A stretch of 64,000 nt of DNA from Robertkochia solimangrovi (lineage in GTDB: Bacteria; Bacteroidota; Bacteroidia; Flavobacteriales; Flavobacteriaceae), in the NCBI RefSeq assembly GCF_007279655.1, contig NZ_QKWN01000014.1, forward strand, positions 1 through 64,000. The letters are read 5' to 3'. Below the pieces are notes generated by a model. It saw nothing but the letters and a program-made list of their open reading frames with translations. It made no database searches and was not told the origin of the DNA. Positions 45,610 through 53,553 of the stretch are shown in pieces (position 1 is the stretch's first letter; the number at the start of each line of letters is the position of its first letter). A program made the translations under genes and the position numbers.

Positions 45610-46107
45610 TCAAAATTTTAACATAGCTTTATCATTTTCCGTGTGCAACAGAAAACTTTTGCGCTGGTCCTTTATATCTATGTGAATTATATTCTGTTGA
45701 TCTTCAAATAATTCCGACAAAGCGGTGTTGGTTATGGTAATAGACTTCAGCGATTCCGGTTTTATTCCCGGTATCTCCAGGTAACACTTAGTCAGATCCA
45801 GGTCATATTCCTTACCTAAAAATTTGTAATCCATCTCTTTTCCGTTGATATAGATCTTAAGTTTATCTTTCAAATAACGGTTGATAAATTTGTCGGCGTT
45901 CGTATGTTCATATTCAGAGTTCAACGATGCTTTTATGCCATATCTTTTATCCATCATATTTTCCAGATCATCGGTAAAGAATTTAGAAATGACCTGTACT
46001 GCCTGGTCTTTCTCTGAATAGTTTACATCCGTAACACTGACATAATATTTATGAAAGGTTGTAAAGGATACTAATGGAATGATCAGTAAAAAGAGGAATT
46101 TCTTCAT
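45610..46107 (-). CDS. DUF6702-like secreted protein
   Basis: A 165-residue protein with a signal peptide (MKKFLFLLIIPLVSFTTFHKYYVS). The beta-rich mature part has features I recall from DUF6702: HKYYVSVTDVNYSEKDQAVQ near the start, and INGKEMDYKFLGKEYD in the middle. Function unknown. In flavobacteria it commonly lies next to the M1 peptidase gene, as here, so the two may act together; this is inference. Confidence 0.8.
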   Translation of the reverse strand: MKKFLFLLIIPLVSFTTFHKYYVSVTDVNYSEKDQAVQVISKFFTDDLENMMDKRYGIKASLNSEYEHTNADKFINRYLKDKLKIYINGKEMDYKFLGKEYDLDLTKCYLEIPGIKPESLKSITITNTALSELFEDQQNIIHIDIKDQRKSFLLHTENDKAMLKF

Positions 46108-46155
46108 AGCAATTATAGTTAGGGTGCTTCAAAAAAAGCAGGTTGCATCGATCGA

Positions 46156-46905
46156 TTAATTTCCAGAGGTTTCCAGTTTGTTGAAATCCCGGCTTTGATT
46201 CACAAGATAATCGATGAGTTCAAATTCATTATTTTTCGAGAGTAAAGATCTCGGAGGTGTATGCTGGTCGACATAGAGCAGGAACTCATTGATCCTGTCT
46301 TGGGGTATTTTGAGGTCCACGACAAAGAATTCGTCATCGTAAACCTGTCTTAGTACCTCGCTCACCTTGATCTGATTTTCAACCGTGTCAGCTTGCTTAT
46401 TCTTCGAGTTGAAGATCGCCTTAAAAATATTGACGAAGTTTAAGCCATTTTCCATGCCCCGCTCTGAGGTGGAGAGTGAATAATTTTTAAGTCGTGTTGA
46501 TGCGTCCTTTTCGTAATCGATTTGTTTGAACTCCTCTCCTTTTAGCTCCAGAAATTTTTCCGGATTTGCAGAGGTGACCACTACTTCATCCAATTCGGTA
46601 ACCTTTTCATCCACCTCGATCAGCAGTCGGTTCTTTTCGATCATCGCTGCGGTTATAGTTACGGTTTTCAGCTGGTAGTTTAAAGCGGTAAATGCGAGTA
46701 CATCACCTTCCTTGACTTCGATTTGAAATTCTCCATTTTCATCGGTGATGGTTGATTCTTCTGAAGTGACATTGATCACGTGTTCATTGGGAACATTGGT
46801 ATTCATGTAAATAACCTTACCAAGAATCAAACCTCTCTCATCTGATTGTGAGAATGTCAGGCTTACGGTAAAAAGCAATACTATGGTCAGTATTATTCGC
46901 TGCAT
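46156..46905 (-). CDS. carboxypeptidase-regulatory-like domain protein
   Basis: A 249-residue secreted protein. The signal peptide MQRIILTIVLLFTVSLTFSQ sets the start at 46905. Residues 30-105 form a CarboxypepD_reg-like fold (GLILGKVIYMNTNVPNEHV, ITDENGEFQIEVKEGD, TELDEVVVTS), as in the N-terminal extension of SusC/TonB-dependent receptors, but without plug or barrel. The rest is alpha-helical and unrecognised. It lies 48 bases upstream of the DUF6702 gene on the same strand, so DUF6702, M1 and this gene may form one unit. Confidence 0.82.
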   Translation of the reverse strand: MQRIILTIVLLFTVSLTFSQSDERGLILGKVIYMNTNVPNEHVINVTSEESTITDENGEFQIEVKEGDVLAFTALNYQLKTVTITAAMIEKNRLLIEVDEKVTELDEVVVTSANPEKFLELKGEEFKQIDYEKDASTRLKNYSLSTSERGMENGLNFVNIFKAIFNSKNKQADTVENQIKVSEVLRQVYDDEFFVVDLKIPQDRINEFLLYVDQHTPPRSLLSKNNEFELIDYLVNQSRDFNKLETSGN

Positions 46906-47108
46906 ATGTTGAAAATAAGGGTCTAAAGTAACCATATACGAATTGATTTCATCCTATGGGAAGCAATAAACTTATGTTAAAAGTATCGTGGAAGTAAATT
47001 TACAAAATAGCCCGACTGCTATAAGATAAGTTTTGTTAAATATCTGAGGCACTGTTTTTATTTCCACGATTTTCGGGGCATCTTTGTACTGTAAAACACC
47101 CGAGCGTT

Positions 47109-47816
47109 ATGAATAATCGTAAAATGATCATCGCCAGTACATCTACAGTACATGGCAGCGGATATCTGGAATATTTACTGGATGAGCTTAAGGTATTTTT
47201 TAAAGGTACCAGCGAATTGATCTTCATACCGTATGCACGGCCTTCCGGAATTACCCATGATGATTATACAGCGCGTGCTGCTTCTGTTTTTGAAAAGATC
47301 GGTATTGCTGTAAAGGGGTTGCATGAATTTGATGATCCGGTCGATGCGATTCGTAAAGCAGAAGCCGTATTTACCGGTGGAGGAAATACATTTTTACTGG
47401 TTTCTCAACTTTATAGGTTCATGGTGATGGAACCTTTACGTGAAAGTATTTTCGCGGGTATGAAATACCTGGGGAGTAGTGCCGGGTCGAATATCACCGG
47501 CCTCACTATGCAGACGACCAATGATATGCCCATCATATATCCGTCGAGTTTTAAGACGATTGGTGCGATTCCATTTAATCTGAATCCGCATTACCTGGAT
47601 CCGATAGAGGGGAATACGCATATGGGGGAAACGCGTGAGACCAGGATAAATGAATTTCATACGTTGAACTCACAACCGGTGGTTGGTCTGCGTGAAGGTA
47701 GCTGGTTACAGGTAGAAGGAGAAACTATCACGCTGAAGGGTGATCTGTCTGCACGGATTTTTGAGAAGGGTAAACCTGCCTATGAACTTCCGGCCGGTAG
47801 TGTTGTCATTTTTTAA
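47109..47816 (+). CDS. pepE: alpha-aspartyl dipeptidase (peptidase S51)
   Basis: A 235-residue serine dipeptidase that cleaves Asp-X dipeptides, with a class-I-glutamine-amidotransferase-like fold. The nucleophile elbow is YLGSSAGSNI, preceded by AVFTGGGNTFLLV, with the histidine in NLNPHYLDP. The length matches E. coli PepE. It is a lone gene, convergent with the downstream propeller lipoprotein gene. Confidence 0.95.
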   Translation: MNNRKMIIASTSTVHGSGYLEYLLDELKVFFKGTSELIFIPYARPSGITHDDYTARAASVFEKIGIAVKGLHEFDDPVDAIRKAEAVFTGGGNTFLLVSQLYRFMVMEPLRESIFAGMKYLGSSAGSNITGLTMQTTNDMPIIYPSSFKTIGAIPFNLNPHYLDPIEGNTHMGETRETRINEFHTLNSQPVVGLREGSWLQVEGETITLKGDLSARIFEKGKPAYELPAGSVVIF

Positions 47817-47831
47817 GAGTGCCTCAGGCTT

Positions 47832-48806
47832 CTATTTCATCGGGGGTGGTGAAACGACAAAGACCGGTGCCTGCTGAAACCGGTAGAGGGTATCGGTGAT
47901 GATTTTATACGATTTCGTTTCCCAATTCATAAGTCCGATATTGAAATGTTTGAATTCACTGTCGAATAATTCAACGGCCAGAAGTTTACCATCCGGACTC
48001 CAGTCATGCCATCCTGCATTTTCCTGAATAGTGTCAAGTTTTTTGGTGGTACCGTCTTCAAGGTTCAGGGTATAGATGCTGTAGGTGCCATTTTGTTTGC
48101 TTTGGTAGGAAATAAATTCACCGGAAGGATGGAGGCGCGGGGGTCCTGCGCGATATCCAAACTGACCAGCTGTACTGTCGGTTGCCGGGTAGTGAGTGAT
48201 TTGTTCCAGGCCTTCTCCATTTCTTTCGATCATGTATAATTCTTCATCAAAACCGGCAATACGCTTTGAGGGAGTTTTGCCACCTCTGAAAATAACCTGC
48301 CTCCCATCATTGATGAACAATGGGTCTGACGAATAAGGAAGCCCCGTGGTGAGTTTTTGTTTGATCTTGCCTGAATAATCGATTATATAGAATACAGAAT
48401 CAACAGTGGAATGCGGCTTAACTATGATTTCGTTGCCGTTGTCATTTGTACTCATCCAGCTGTCGGCAACTCTGAAATCCGTTACTTTTTCATAATGTGA
48501 TCCATATGCATCGGTTCGGTATAGAAAGAAACAACGCTGACAGGTATCCTTGTCTGAAATAATGTACAGATCACTGCCATGAGCCATGTAGGTCCATTCC
48601 ACTCCGGGTAATTGAGTGATATCCCGATTATCACTGCCATCCGTGTTCATGACATTTACCTCGAAATTATCATTGAGTTGATCAGCAAGAACATTGTAAG
48701 CGATCTTTAATTCCTGTTTGGTTACCGATCTTTTATTCCTGGCACAGGAAGTAAATACAAGTAGGGTTCCTAAGGTAAAAAGGGTAATTGGGTAGAATTG
48801 CTTCAT
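47832..48806 (-). CDS. PD40/TolB-like beta-propeller lipoprotein
   Basis: A 324-residue lipoprotein (lipobox FTSC, lipidated Cys near residue 21). The mature part contains several WD40-like PD40 repeats: VMNTDGSDNRDITQLPG, LYRTDAYGSHYEKVTDF, MIERNGEGLEQITHYP, HPSGEFISYQSKQNG and WSPDGKLLAVELFD. Together they make one propeller of about six blades. Such propellers bind proteins or glycans; no enzyme domain is attached. Function unknown. Confidence 0.85.
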   Translation of the reverse strand: MKQFYPITLFTLGTLLVFTSCARNKRSVTKQELKIAYNVLADQLNDNFEVNVMNTDGSDNRDITQLPGVEWTYMAHGSDLYIISDKDTCQRCFFLYRTDAYGSHYEKVTDFRVADSWMSTNDNGNEIIVKPHSTVDSVFYIIDYSGKIKQKLTTGLPYSSDPLFINDGRQVIFRGGKTPSKRIAGFDEELYMIERNGEGLEQITHYPATDSTAGQFGYRAGPPRLHPSGEFISYQSKQNGTYSIYTLNLEDGTTKKLDTIQENAGWHDWSPDGKLLAVELFDSEFKHFNIGLMNWETKSYKIITDTLYRFQQAPVFVVSPPPMK

Positions 48807-48931
48807 CGATTAGATATCATTATAAAATTGCATTGACCGGATTTGACGGAATAAGAAATCTTAATAAAGATAATAAATATGATTTAGCCAAATTGTTAGC
48901 AAGCAGTTAAAGATATTCAAACAATAAGACA

Positions 48932-48960
48932 TAAAAAAACCGGTTGTTTAAACCGGTTGT
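48932..48960 (-). terminator. tRNA-Gly terminator
   Basis: Two AACCGGTT arms around a short spacer, followed on the minus strand by a T run, lie just past the tRNA 3' end. Confidence 0.8.
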
Positions 48961-48962
48961 TG

Positions 48963-49035
48963 AGCGGGAGACGAGGGTCGAACTCGCGACATTCAGCTTG
49001 GAAGGCTGACGCTCTACCAACTGAGCTACTCCCGC
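48963..49035 (-). tRNA. tRNA-Gly (anticodon UCC)
   Basis: The minus strand folds into a full cloverleaf: acceptor arms GCGGGAG and CTCCCGC, D-arm GCTCAGTTGGTAGAGC, anticodon stem TCAGC/GCTGA with loop CTTCCAA (anticodon TCC), and T-arm GCGAGTTCGACCCTCGT. The discriminator base is T. CCA is not encoded. It stands alone, with its own promoter and terminator. Confidence 0.97.
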
Positions 49036-49045
49036 ATTCGTGGGG

Positions 49046-49077
49046 CAAAGATAAAGAAACTCCGAAATTCTTTCCAA
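49046..49077 (-). promoter_or_regulatory. promoter of tRNA-Gly
   Basis: The minus strand carries a TTG at 49077-49075 and TATCTTTG at 49053-49046, spaced by 21 bases. Both Bacteroidota elements are present, and the -7 element ends 10 bases before the mature tRNA 5' end. It is the clearest promoter in the window. Confidence 0.75.
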
Positions 49078-49361
49078 ATAAAATATCACTGTTTCTGAAA
49101 AAAAAATCGGAACTGCCCTTAGATAATAAGGCATTGTCAGCTCGTAGAATTGTCTTCGTATTGTAAAGTATTGTTTAACAACGTCTTATGTTTTGGGTGG
49201 AAATAATATAGATTTGAGGAAAGAAAATTGATTTTTTTAATGAATTTAGATCAGACAAACTCGATGTATGGAAATCTAATGGCAAAGTGATTTCCTGATC
49301 TGATGAAAGACTAGATTGTGTACCTTTAGAACACTTTAATTCCCTTGAATAATTCGGAACT
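49078..49361. other. AT-rich gap without recognisable gene
   Basis: No convincing ORF, tRNA or repeat is seen between the tRNA promoter and the tandem GNAT gene. A near-match promoter word, TACCTTTA, occurs about 40 bases before the GNAT ATG. Confidence 0.5.
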
Positions 49362-50303
49362 ATGAAAATCGTAACCGAGACTGAAAATTTAATATTACGC
49401 GAGTTCATTCTGGATGATTCCAGACATTTTTTTTCGATGAACAATGATCCTGAAGTGATCAAATATACAGGTGATAGTGCCTTTGCCAGCATGGAGGAGG
49501 CAGGTGATTTTCTTGACAAATATGAAGAGTACAGAAAGTACGGAATTGGACGCTGGGCTGTAATCCGTAAGGAGGATCATGAATTTTTAGGTTGGTGCGG
49601 ATTGCGGTATCATCCCGATGAAGGTGTTACCGAGTTAGGGTACCGTTTCTATCGTAAATTCTGGGGCAACGGTTATGGCAGTGAATCGGCACTTGCAGCC
49701 CTTACCTATGGTTTTCAAGAGATGAAACTTCCGCGTATATACGCCCATGTCCATGTGGATAATCTGGTATCCAGAAGGATACTGGAAGGATTAGGGATGA
49801 CCTTTGTTAAAGATTTTGATTATGACGGTATTCCTGCAGCTTTGTTTCAGATCGAAAACCCTGCCTATGTTACTGGTAGCTATAATGCTGATGAAGTAAG
49901 GACTGTCAGACATCCGGTATTGAGAAAGGGAATGCCTTATGAATCGTGTTTTTTTCCGGAAGACTTCGACGCTACTACTGTTCATGTAGGCAGTGCGTTC
50001 AATGGCAGAATGGCTGGGGCAGTTACCATGGTGAAGAATCATAATAAAGTGTTTCCGGAAGCTGGTCAATACCAGTTAAGAGGCATGGCGGTACTTGACG
50101 ATTTTCAGCGGAAAGGAGTCGGTCAGGAAATGGTGATCTACGCCGAAAAGGAGGTCAGAAATCGTGGGTGTGGTCTTATCTGGCTCAATGCCCGGGAAAA
50201 GGCGGTTAGTTTCTACAGGCGACTAGGGTATGAGATTGTCGGGGAACGCTTTGAGGTGCCGGTTTTCGGTCCGCATTTTTTAATGGTTAAAAAGGATTTT
50301 TAA
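49362..50303 (+). CDS. tandem two-domain GNAT acetyltransferase
   Basis: A 313-residue protein with two different GNAT domains in one chain. Residues 1-165 are RimJ/RimL-like (LILREFILDDSRHFF, GYRFYRKFWGNGYGSESAL with the acetyl-CoA loop, NLVSRRILEGLGM). Residues 170-313 are a second GNAT domain (GQYQLRGMAVLDDFQRKGVGQEMV, partly quoted, then AREKAVSFYRRLGYEIVG). Both acetyl-CoA loops look intact. Substrates are unknown; the first domain type acetylates N-termini or small amines. The next GNAT gene follows after 3 bases. Confidence 0.9.
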   Translation: MKIVTETENLILREFILDDSRHFFSMNNDPEVIKYTGDSAFASMEEAGDFLDKYEEYRKYGIGRWAVIRKEDHEFLGWCGLRYHPDEGVTELGYRFYRKFWGNGYGSESALAALTYGFQEMKLPRIYAHVHVDNLVSRRILEGLGMTFVKDFDYDGIPAALFQIENPAYVTGSYNADEVRTVRHPVLRKGMPYESCFFPEDFDATTVHVGSAFNGRMAGAVTMVKNHNKVFPEAGQYQLRGMAVLDDFQRKGVGQEMVIYAEKEVRNRGCGLIWLNAREKAVSFYRRLGYEIVGERFEVPVFGPHFLMVKKDF

Positions 50304-50306
50304 GAT

Positions 50307-50759
50307 ATGATCGAGATCAAACGAAGTACGAATGAGGATCCGGAATTTTTAGCGTTGGTGTCTATGTTAAATGCTGATCTTGCGATCAGGGATGGAGAAG
50401 AACATTCCTTTTATGATCAGTTCAATGGAACACAACAATTGGATCAGGTGGTGATGGTGTATTTTCTGGGAGAGCCGGTAAGTTGTGGAGCTCTAAAAGC
50501 TTTTGATGATGAATTTGCTGAGGTAAAACGGATGTTTACCCATCCGGATTACAGAGGCAAAGGTTTGGCAGCGCAAGTCCTCACCGCTTTGGAAGAATGG
50601 GCAATTGAATCGGGGTATAAAGGTTGTGTCCTGGAAACCGGGAAAAGACAACCGGAAGCGATCCGGTTATATCAAAAATGCGGTTATGAGGTGATTCCTA
50701 ATTTTGAGCCTTATACGAACATGGAGAACAGTGTCTGCTTTAAAAAAATGTTATCTTAG
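50307..50759 (+). CDS. GNAT-family N-acetyltransferase
   Basis: A 150-residue single GNAT domain with VKRMFTHPDYRGKGLAAQVL (acetyl-CoA loop) and LETGKRQPEAIRLYQKCGY. Substrate unknown. It starts 3 bases after the tandem GNAT gene, so the two are translationally linked and add up to three GNAT domains in one transcript. Confidence 0.9.
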   Translation: MIEIKRSTNEDPEFLALVSMLNADLAIRDGEEHSFYDQFNGTQQLDQVVMVYFLGEPVSCGALKAFDDEFAEVKRMFTHPDYRGKGLAAQVLTALEEWAIESGYKGCVLETGKRQPEAIRLYQKCGYEVIPNFEPYTNMENSVCFKKMLS

Positions 50760-50818
50760 ACTCGGAAGCTATGAGTGGCGAATCCAAATAATTTTAAATT
50801 TCATCCAATATCTGAATC

Positions 50819-51538
50819 ATGAAACATCTTGTTATCACTTCCTTTATTTTCCTTTTTTCGGCTTTGTCCATAATTCTTCCCGATCAAAAGTTCTCCAGAG
50901 ATGAACTTATTGGTAAGGGGGATCCAGCGTTATATGGTGGTGAATCAATCGGATTGAGAAAAGAAGCCTACGAATCTTTTTTGAAGATGAAAGAGGCTGC
51001 GGCTAAGGAGGGAATCGATATAAATGTTGTTTCCGGGTATAGAAATTACGCGCGTCAGAAAGGGATCTGGGAGCGAAAGTATAAAGCCTATACCACCGAA
51101 GGGTTAAAGCCGGAAGAAGCGATTGATAAGATTATTGAATGGTCTACCATTCCGGGTACTTCCCGCCACCACTGGGGTACCGATATCGATATCATCGATG
51201 GGAGTGAGCCCGCAACCGGCGATGTGCTGGTGCCTGAGAAGTTTCATGGAGAAGGACCTTATCGAAAACTCAGAGTTTGGCTGGAGGCTCATGCAGCCGA
51301 CTATGGTTTTTATATCGTCTATACGAATAAACCGGATCGTAAAGGATTCAAATATGAGCCCTGGCATTATAGTTATGCGCCGATTTCTCGCGAAATGTTG
51401 AAGCAATACCGTAAACTTGACGTCAAAAAAGTACTTACAGAAGAGAAATTAATGGGGTATCAATTTCTCACCGACGCTTTCATTCAGCGCTATGAAAAGG
51501 AGAATATACTGGATATTAATCCGTTGTTATTAAACTGA
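50819..51538 (+). CDS. M15-family D-alanyl-D-alanine carboxypeptidase (VanY-like)
   Basis: A 239-residue secreted zinc peptidase that trims peptidoglycan stem peptides. It has an N-terminal signal or anchor (MKHLVITSFIFLFSALSIIL), NVVSGYRNYARQKGIW, the zinc motif SRHHWGTDIDI near residues 114-124 and EPWHYSY near 179-185. All metal ligands (two His, one Asp) are present. It follows the GNAT pair by 59 bases. Confidence 0.92.
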   Translation: MKHLVITSFIFLFSALSIILPDQKFSRDELIGKGDPALYGGESIGLRKEAYESFLKMKEAAAKEGIDINVVSGYRNYARQKGIWERKYKAYTTEGLKPEEAIDKIIEWSTIPGTSRHHWGTDIDIIDGSEPATGDVLVPEKFHGEGPYRKLRVWLEAHAADYGFYIVYTNKPDRKGFKYEPWHYSYAPISREMLKQYRKLDVKKVLTEEKLMGYQFLTDAFIQRYEKENILDINPLLLN

Positions 51539-51596
51539 CTTTTTGTATCTTAGGTGTGATCCCTGACTAGCCTGCTGCAATTTAAAATTTATAAAG

Positions 51597-52370
51597 ATGC
51601 GTAGTAGGAGTGGAATTCGACTGGTGATCGCTGCCGTGGTGATCTTATTTGCGGTAGTTAAGTATTGTTCTTCAACAGATACAAATCCATATACGGGAAA
51701 GAAACAACATATAACGATCACTCCCGATCAGGAAATTGCCCTCGGCTTGCAGAGCGCACCTGAAATGGCGGCTCAATATGGCGGGCTTTACCCGGATAAT
51801 AAAGCGCAGGCTTTGGTGGATGCCATTGGTCAGAAATTAGTGCAGAACAGTGTAGCCAGAGAAACTCCTTATCAATTCGATTTTCACCTGCTTGCAGATC
51901 CAAATACGATCAATGCCTTTGCACTTCCGGGAGGACAGGTGTTTATAACTTTCGGACTTTTTTCACATTTACAAACCGAAGCACAACTTGCCGGAGTTCT
52001 AGGGCATGAGATAGGCCATGTCGTTGGAAGGCATAGTGCCGATCAAATCTCAAAACAGGACCTTACGCAAGGAATATTAAGCGGTGTCGCAGTGGGTAGT
52101 GATGCCTCTACTACACAGATGGCTGCGATGGTGGCAAATCTCATTAATCTCAAGTACGGCAGACAGGATGAGCTTGACTCTGATGATATGGGAGTGTTAT
52201 TCATGGTTCGCAGCGGATATGACCCGGAAGGCATGATTCAGGTACAGGAAATTTTGCGGGATCTTTCAGGTCCGAATCGTGCACCTGAATTTCAGAGTAC
52301 GCATCCTGATCCCGAAAACCGAATTGAAAACATCAAAGAAGCTATAAGAAAATACGGTACTGTACAGTAG
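51597..52370 (+). CDS. M48-family zinc metallopeptidase
   Basis: A 257-residue M48 enzyme of the BepA/LoiP/Oma1 type, anchored by an N-terminal hydrophobic segment (LVIAAVVILFAVVKYC). The zinc motif is GHEIGHVVGRHSADQ near residue 138, and the third ligand lies in RQDELDSDDMGV near 200; STHPDPENRIENI is a family hallmark. Such proteases clear misfolded envelope proteins. No tetratricopeptide tail is present. Confidence 0.93.
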   Translation: MRSRSGIRLVIAAVVILFAVVKYCSSTDTNPYTGKKQHITITPDQEIALGLQSAPEMAAQYGGLYPDNKAQALVDAIGQKLVQNSVARETPYQFDFHLLADPNTINAFALPGGQVFITFGLFSHLQTEAQLAGVLGHEIGHVVGRHSADQISKQDLTQGILSGVAVGSDASTTQMAAMVANLINLKYGRQDELDSDDMGVLFMVRSGYDPEGMIQVQEILRDLSGPNRAPEFQSTHPDPENRIENIKEAIRKYGTVQ

Positions 52371-52555
52371 CTTTTATCTTGTCTGTAATATTTGTCATTC
52401 ATCGGAACTTTGTAAGATAATTTTCTCATAACCAGAATTTTTGATAGATTTGAATGACGGTGAAATCTGTTTTCGTCGTTTGTTCCCTGTCTGCTTTGCA
52501 ACAAATCTATTTAAAGCTAGTAAACCCTTTGTTTAATTAGTTTTAAATATTTTTT

Positions 52556-52723
52556 ATGACAACACTTTTACTAATCAAAGAAATTTATGTCGACTCATTC
52601 GCTGACCTGAACAATAAGTATCTTGTATGGTTACTTAAGTTCATGACCTGGTTTTGCGTTTCCTGCCTGATGATGTTGTTTTATGCATTTACATATCGTC
52701 TGGTAACGGGCTATGAATTCTAA
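52556..52723 (+). CDS. 55-residue single-span membrane protein, DUF6747-like
   Basis: A short ORF of 55 codons from ATG 52556 to TAA 52723. The protein starts MTTLLLIKEIYVDSFADLNN, has one hydrophobic helix (WFCVSCLMMLFYAFTY) and ends VTGYEF. I recall the same length and the LLLxKEIYV...F start and TGxxF end in the flavobacterial family DUF6747; this is from memory. A strong hairpin terminator begins 4 bases after the stop, which supports a real gene. Function unknown. Confidence 0.75.
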   Translation: MTTLLLIKEIYVDSFADLNNKYLVWLLKFMTWFCVSCLMMLFYAFTYRLVTGYEF

Positions 52724-52757
52724 AAAAGAAATCCCGCAAATGCGGGATTTCTTATTG
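52722..52757. terminator. bidirectional terminator after the 55-residue ORF
   Basis: GAAATCCCGC / GCGGGATTTC with a 4-base loop, an A run on the left and a T-rich stretch on the right. It lies between converging genes. Confidence 0.88.
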
Positions 52758-52790
52758 ATCGCTAAACCAAATTAATTAAAAAAACTCCTG

Positions 52791-53183
52791 TTAGGAATTC
52801 AACGCCTTTTCAAGAACGTCTTTTGCTTCATTGGCATTGGAAAGCTCAGCGAAGTCCATAGCGGTATAACCCAATTTTGAGTCTTTAGCTTTTAGATTCG
52901 CTCCATTTGCAATGAGTAATTCAAGGATCTCTACCCGATTGAATTTGGCAGCGTACATGACCGGAGTCATACCCTTGGATTTTGCATTGACATCTGCTCC
53001 CAGCTCGATAAGTTTTTTTACAGTTTCCAGGTCACCTTTTACAATGGCCACACAAAAAGGCGAAACACTGTAAGCGGTTACTGTTGTTTTTGGATCGATG
53101 ATTTTGTCTGTTTCAGACGAGCTGTTTGCGTACGTCATGGTCGCTGATAGTACCAAAGCCGCAATTAATGCTAACTTCTTCAT
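52791..53183 (-). CDS. secreted ankyrin-repeat protein
   Basis: A 130-residue protein with a signal peptide (MKKLALIAALVLSATMTYANS) and about three ankyrin repeats: SPFCVAIVKGDLETVKKLI, LGADVNAKSKGMTPVMYAA, NGANLKAKDSKLGYTAMDFA. Ankyrin repeats mediate protein-protein binding. A periplasmic location is inferred from the signal peptide. No partner gene is obvious. Confidence 0.9.
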   Translation of the reverse strand: MKKLALIAALVLSATMTYANSSSETDKIIDPKTTVTAYSVSPFCVAIVKGDLETVKKLIELGADVNAKSKGMTPVMYAAKFNRVEILELLIANGANLKAKDSKLGYTAMDFAELSNANEAKDVLEKALNS

Positions 53184-53526
53184 GATTAATAAGTTTACTG
53201 GTTACATCTAAAAGACGCTCTGGATTGAAGAATGTTTCACTATCCTCAGTATTTTAACGATAGTTTAACGTTATATCTGTTCTGATAATCAGCATATTGA
53301 GAAATTGTTAATTTTCACTTTCCTAAGAACGCTGATGCAGGCTTGGCTTTGGTTACTTTAACCCGGCAAGTGAAGATCGTTCTGCAAAATGTAATGAATG
53401 TGGTTTAAGACTGCATAATTTATCGTAATTGTGAGTGATTCATGCAGATTTCTTAAAACTGTTATAAATACGTTTATTTTGAAGGAAGTGAAGCCTTGCT
53501 TTCTTTTAATAATGATCACATAGTAG
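53184..53526. other. gap between ankyrin gene and gpmI promoter
   Basis: No supported gene, repeat or hairpin was found. Short frames on either strand lack protein-like composition. Confidence 0.5.
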
Positions 53527-53534
53527 TATCTTTG
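53527..53534 (+). promoter_or_regulatory. -7 promoter element of gpmI
   Basis: TATCTTTG, an exact TAnnTTTG match, lies 20 bases before the gpmI ATG. Confidence 0.6.
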
Positions 53535-53553
53535 ATGGAGAAGAAAAAGTACT

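Noticed and set aside
48963-49035. Possible integration site at the tRNA-Gly gene
   Set aside because: No integrase, direct repeat of the tRNA 3' end or mobile gene was found on either side.
49175-49519. A 114-codon minus-strand frame upstream of the tandem GNAT gene
   Set aside because: It runs antisense into the GNAT coding region and has a low-complexity Ser-rich composition.
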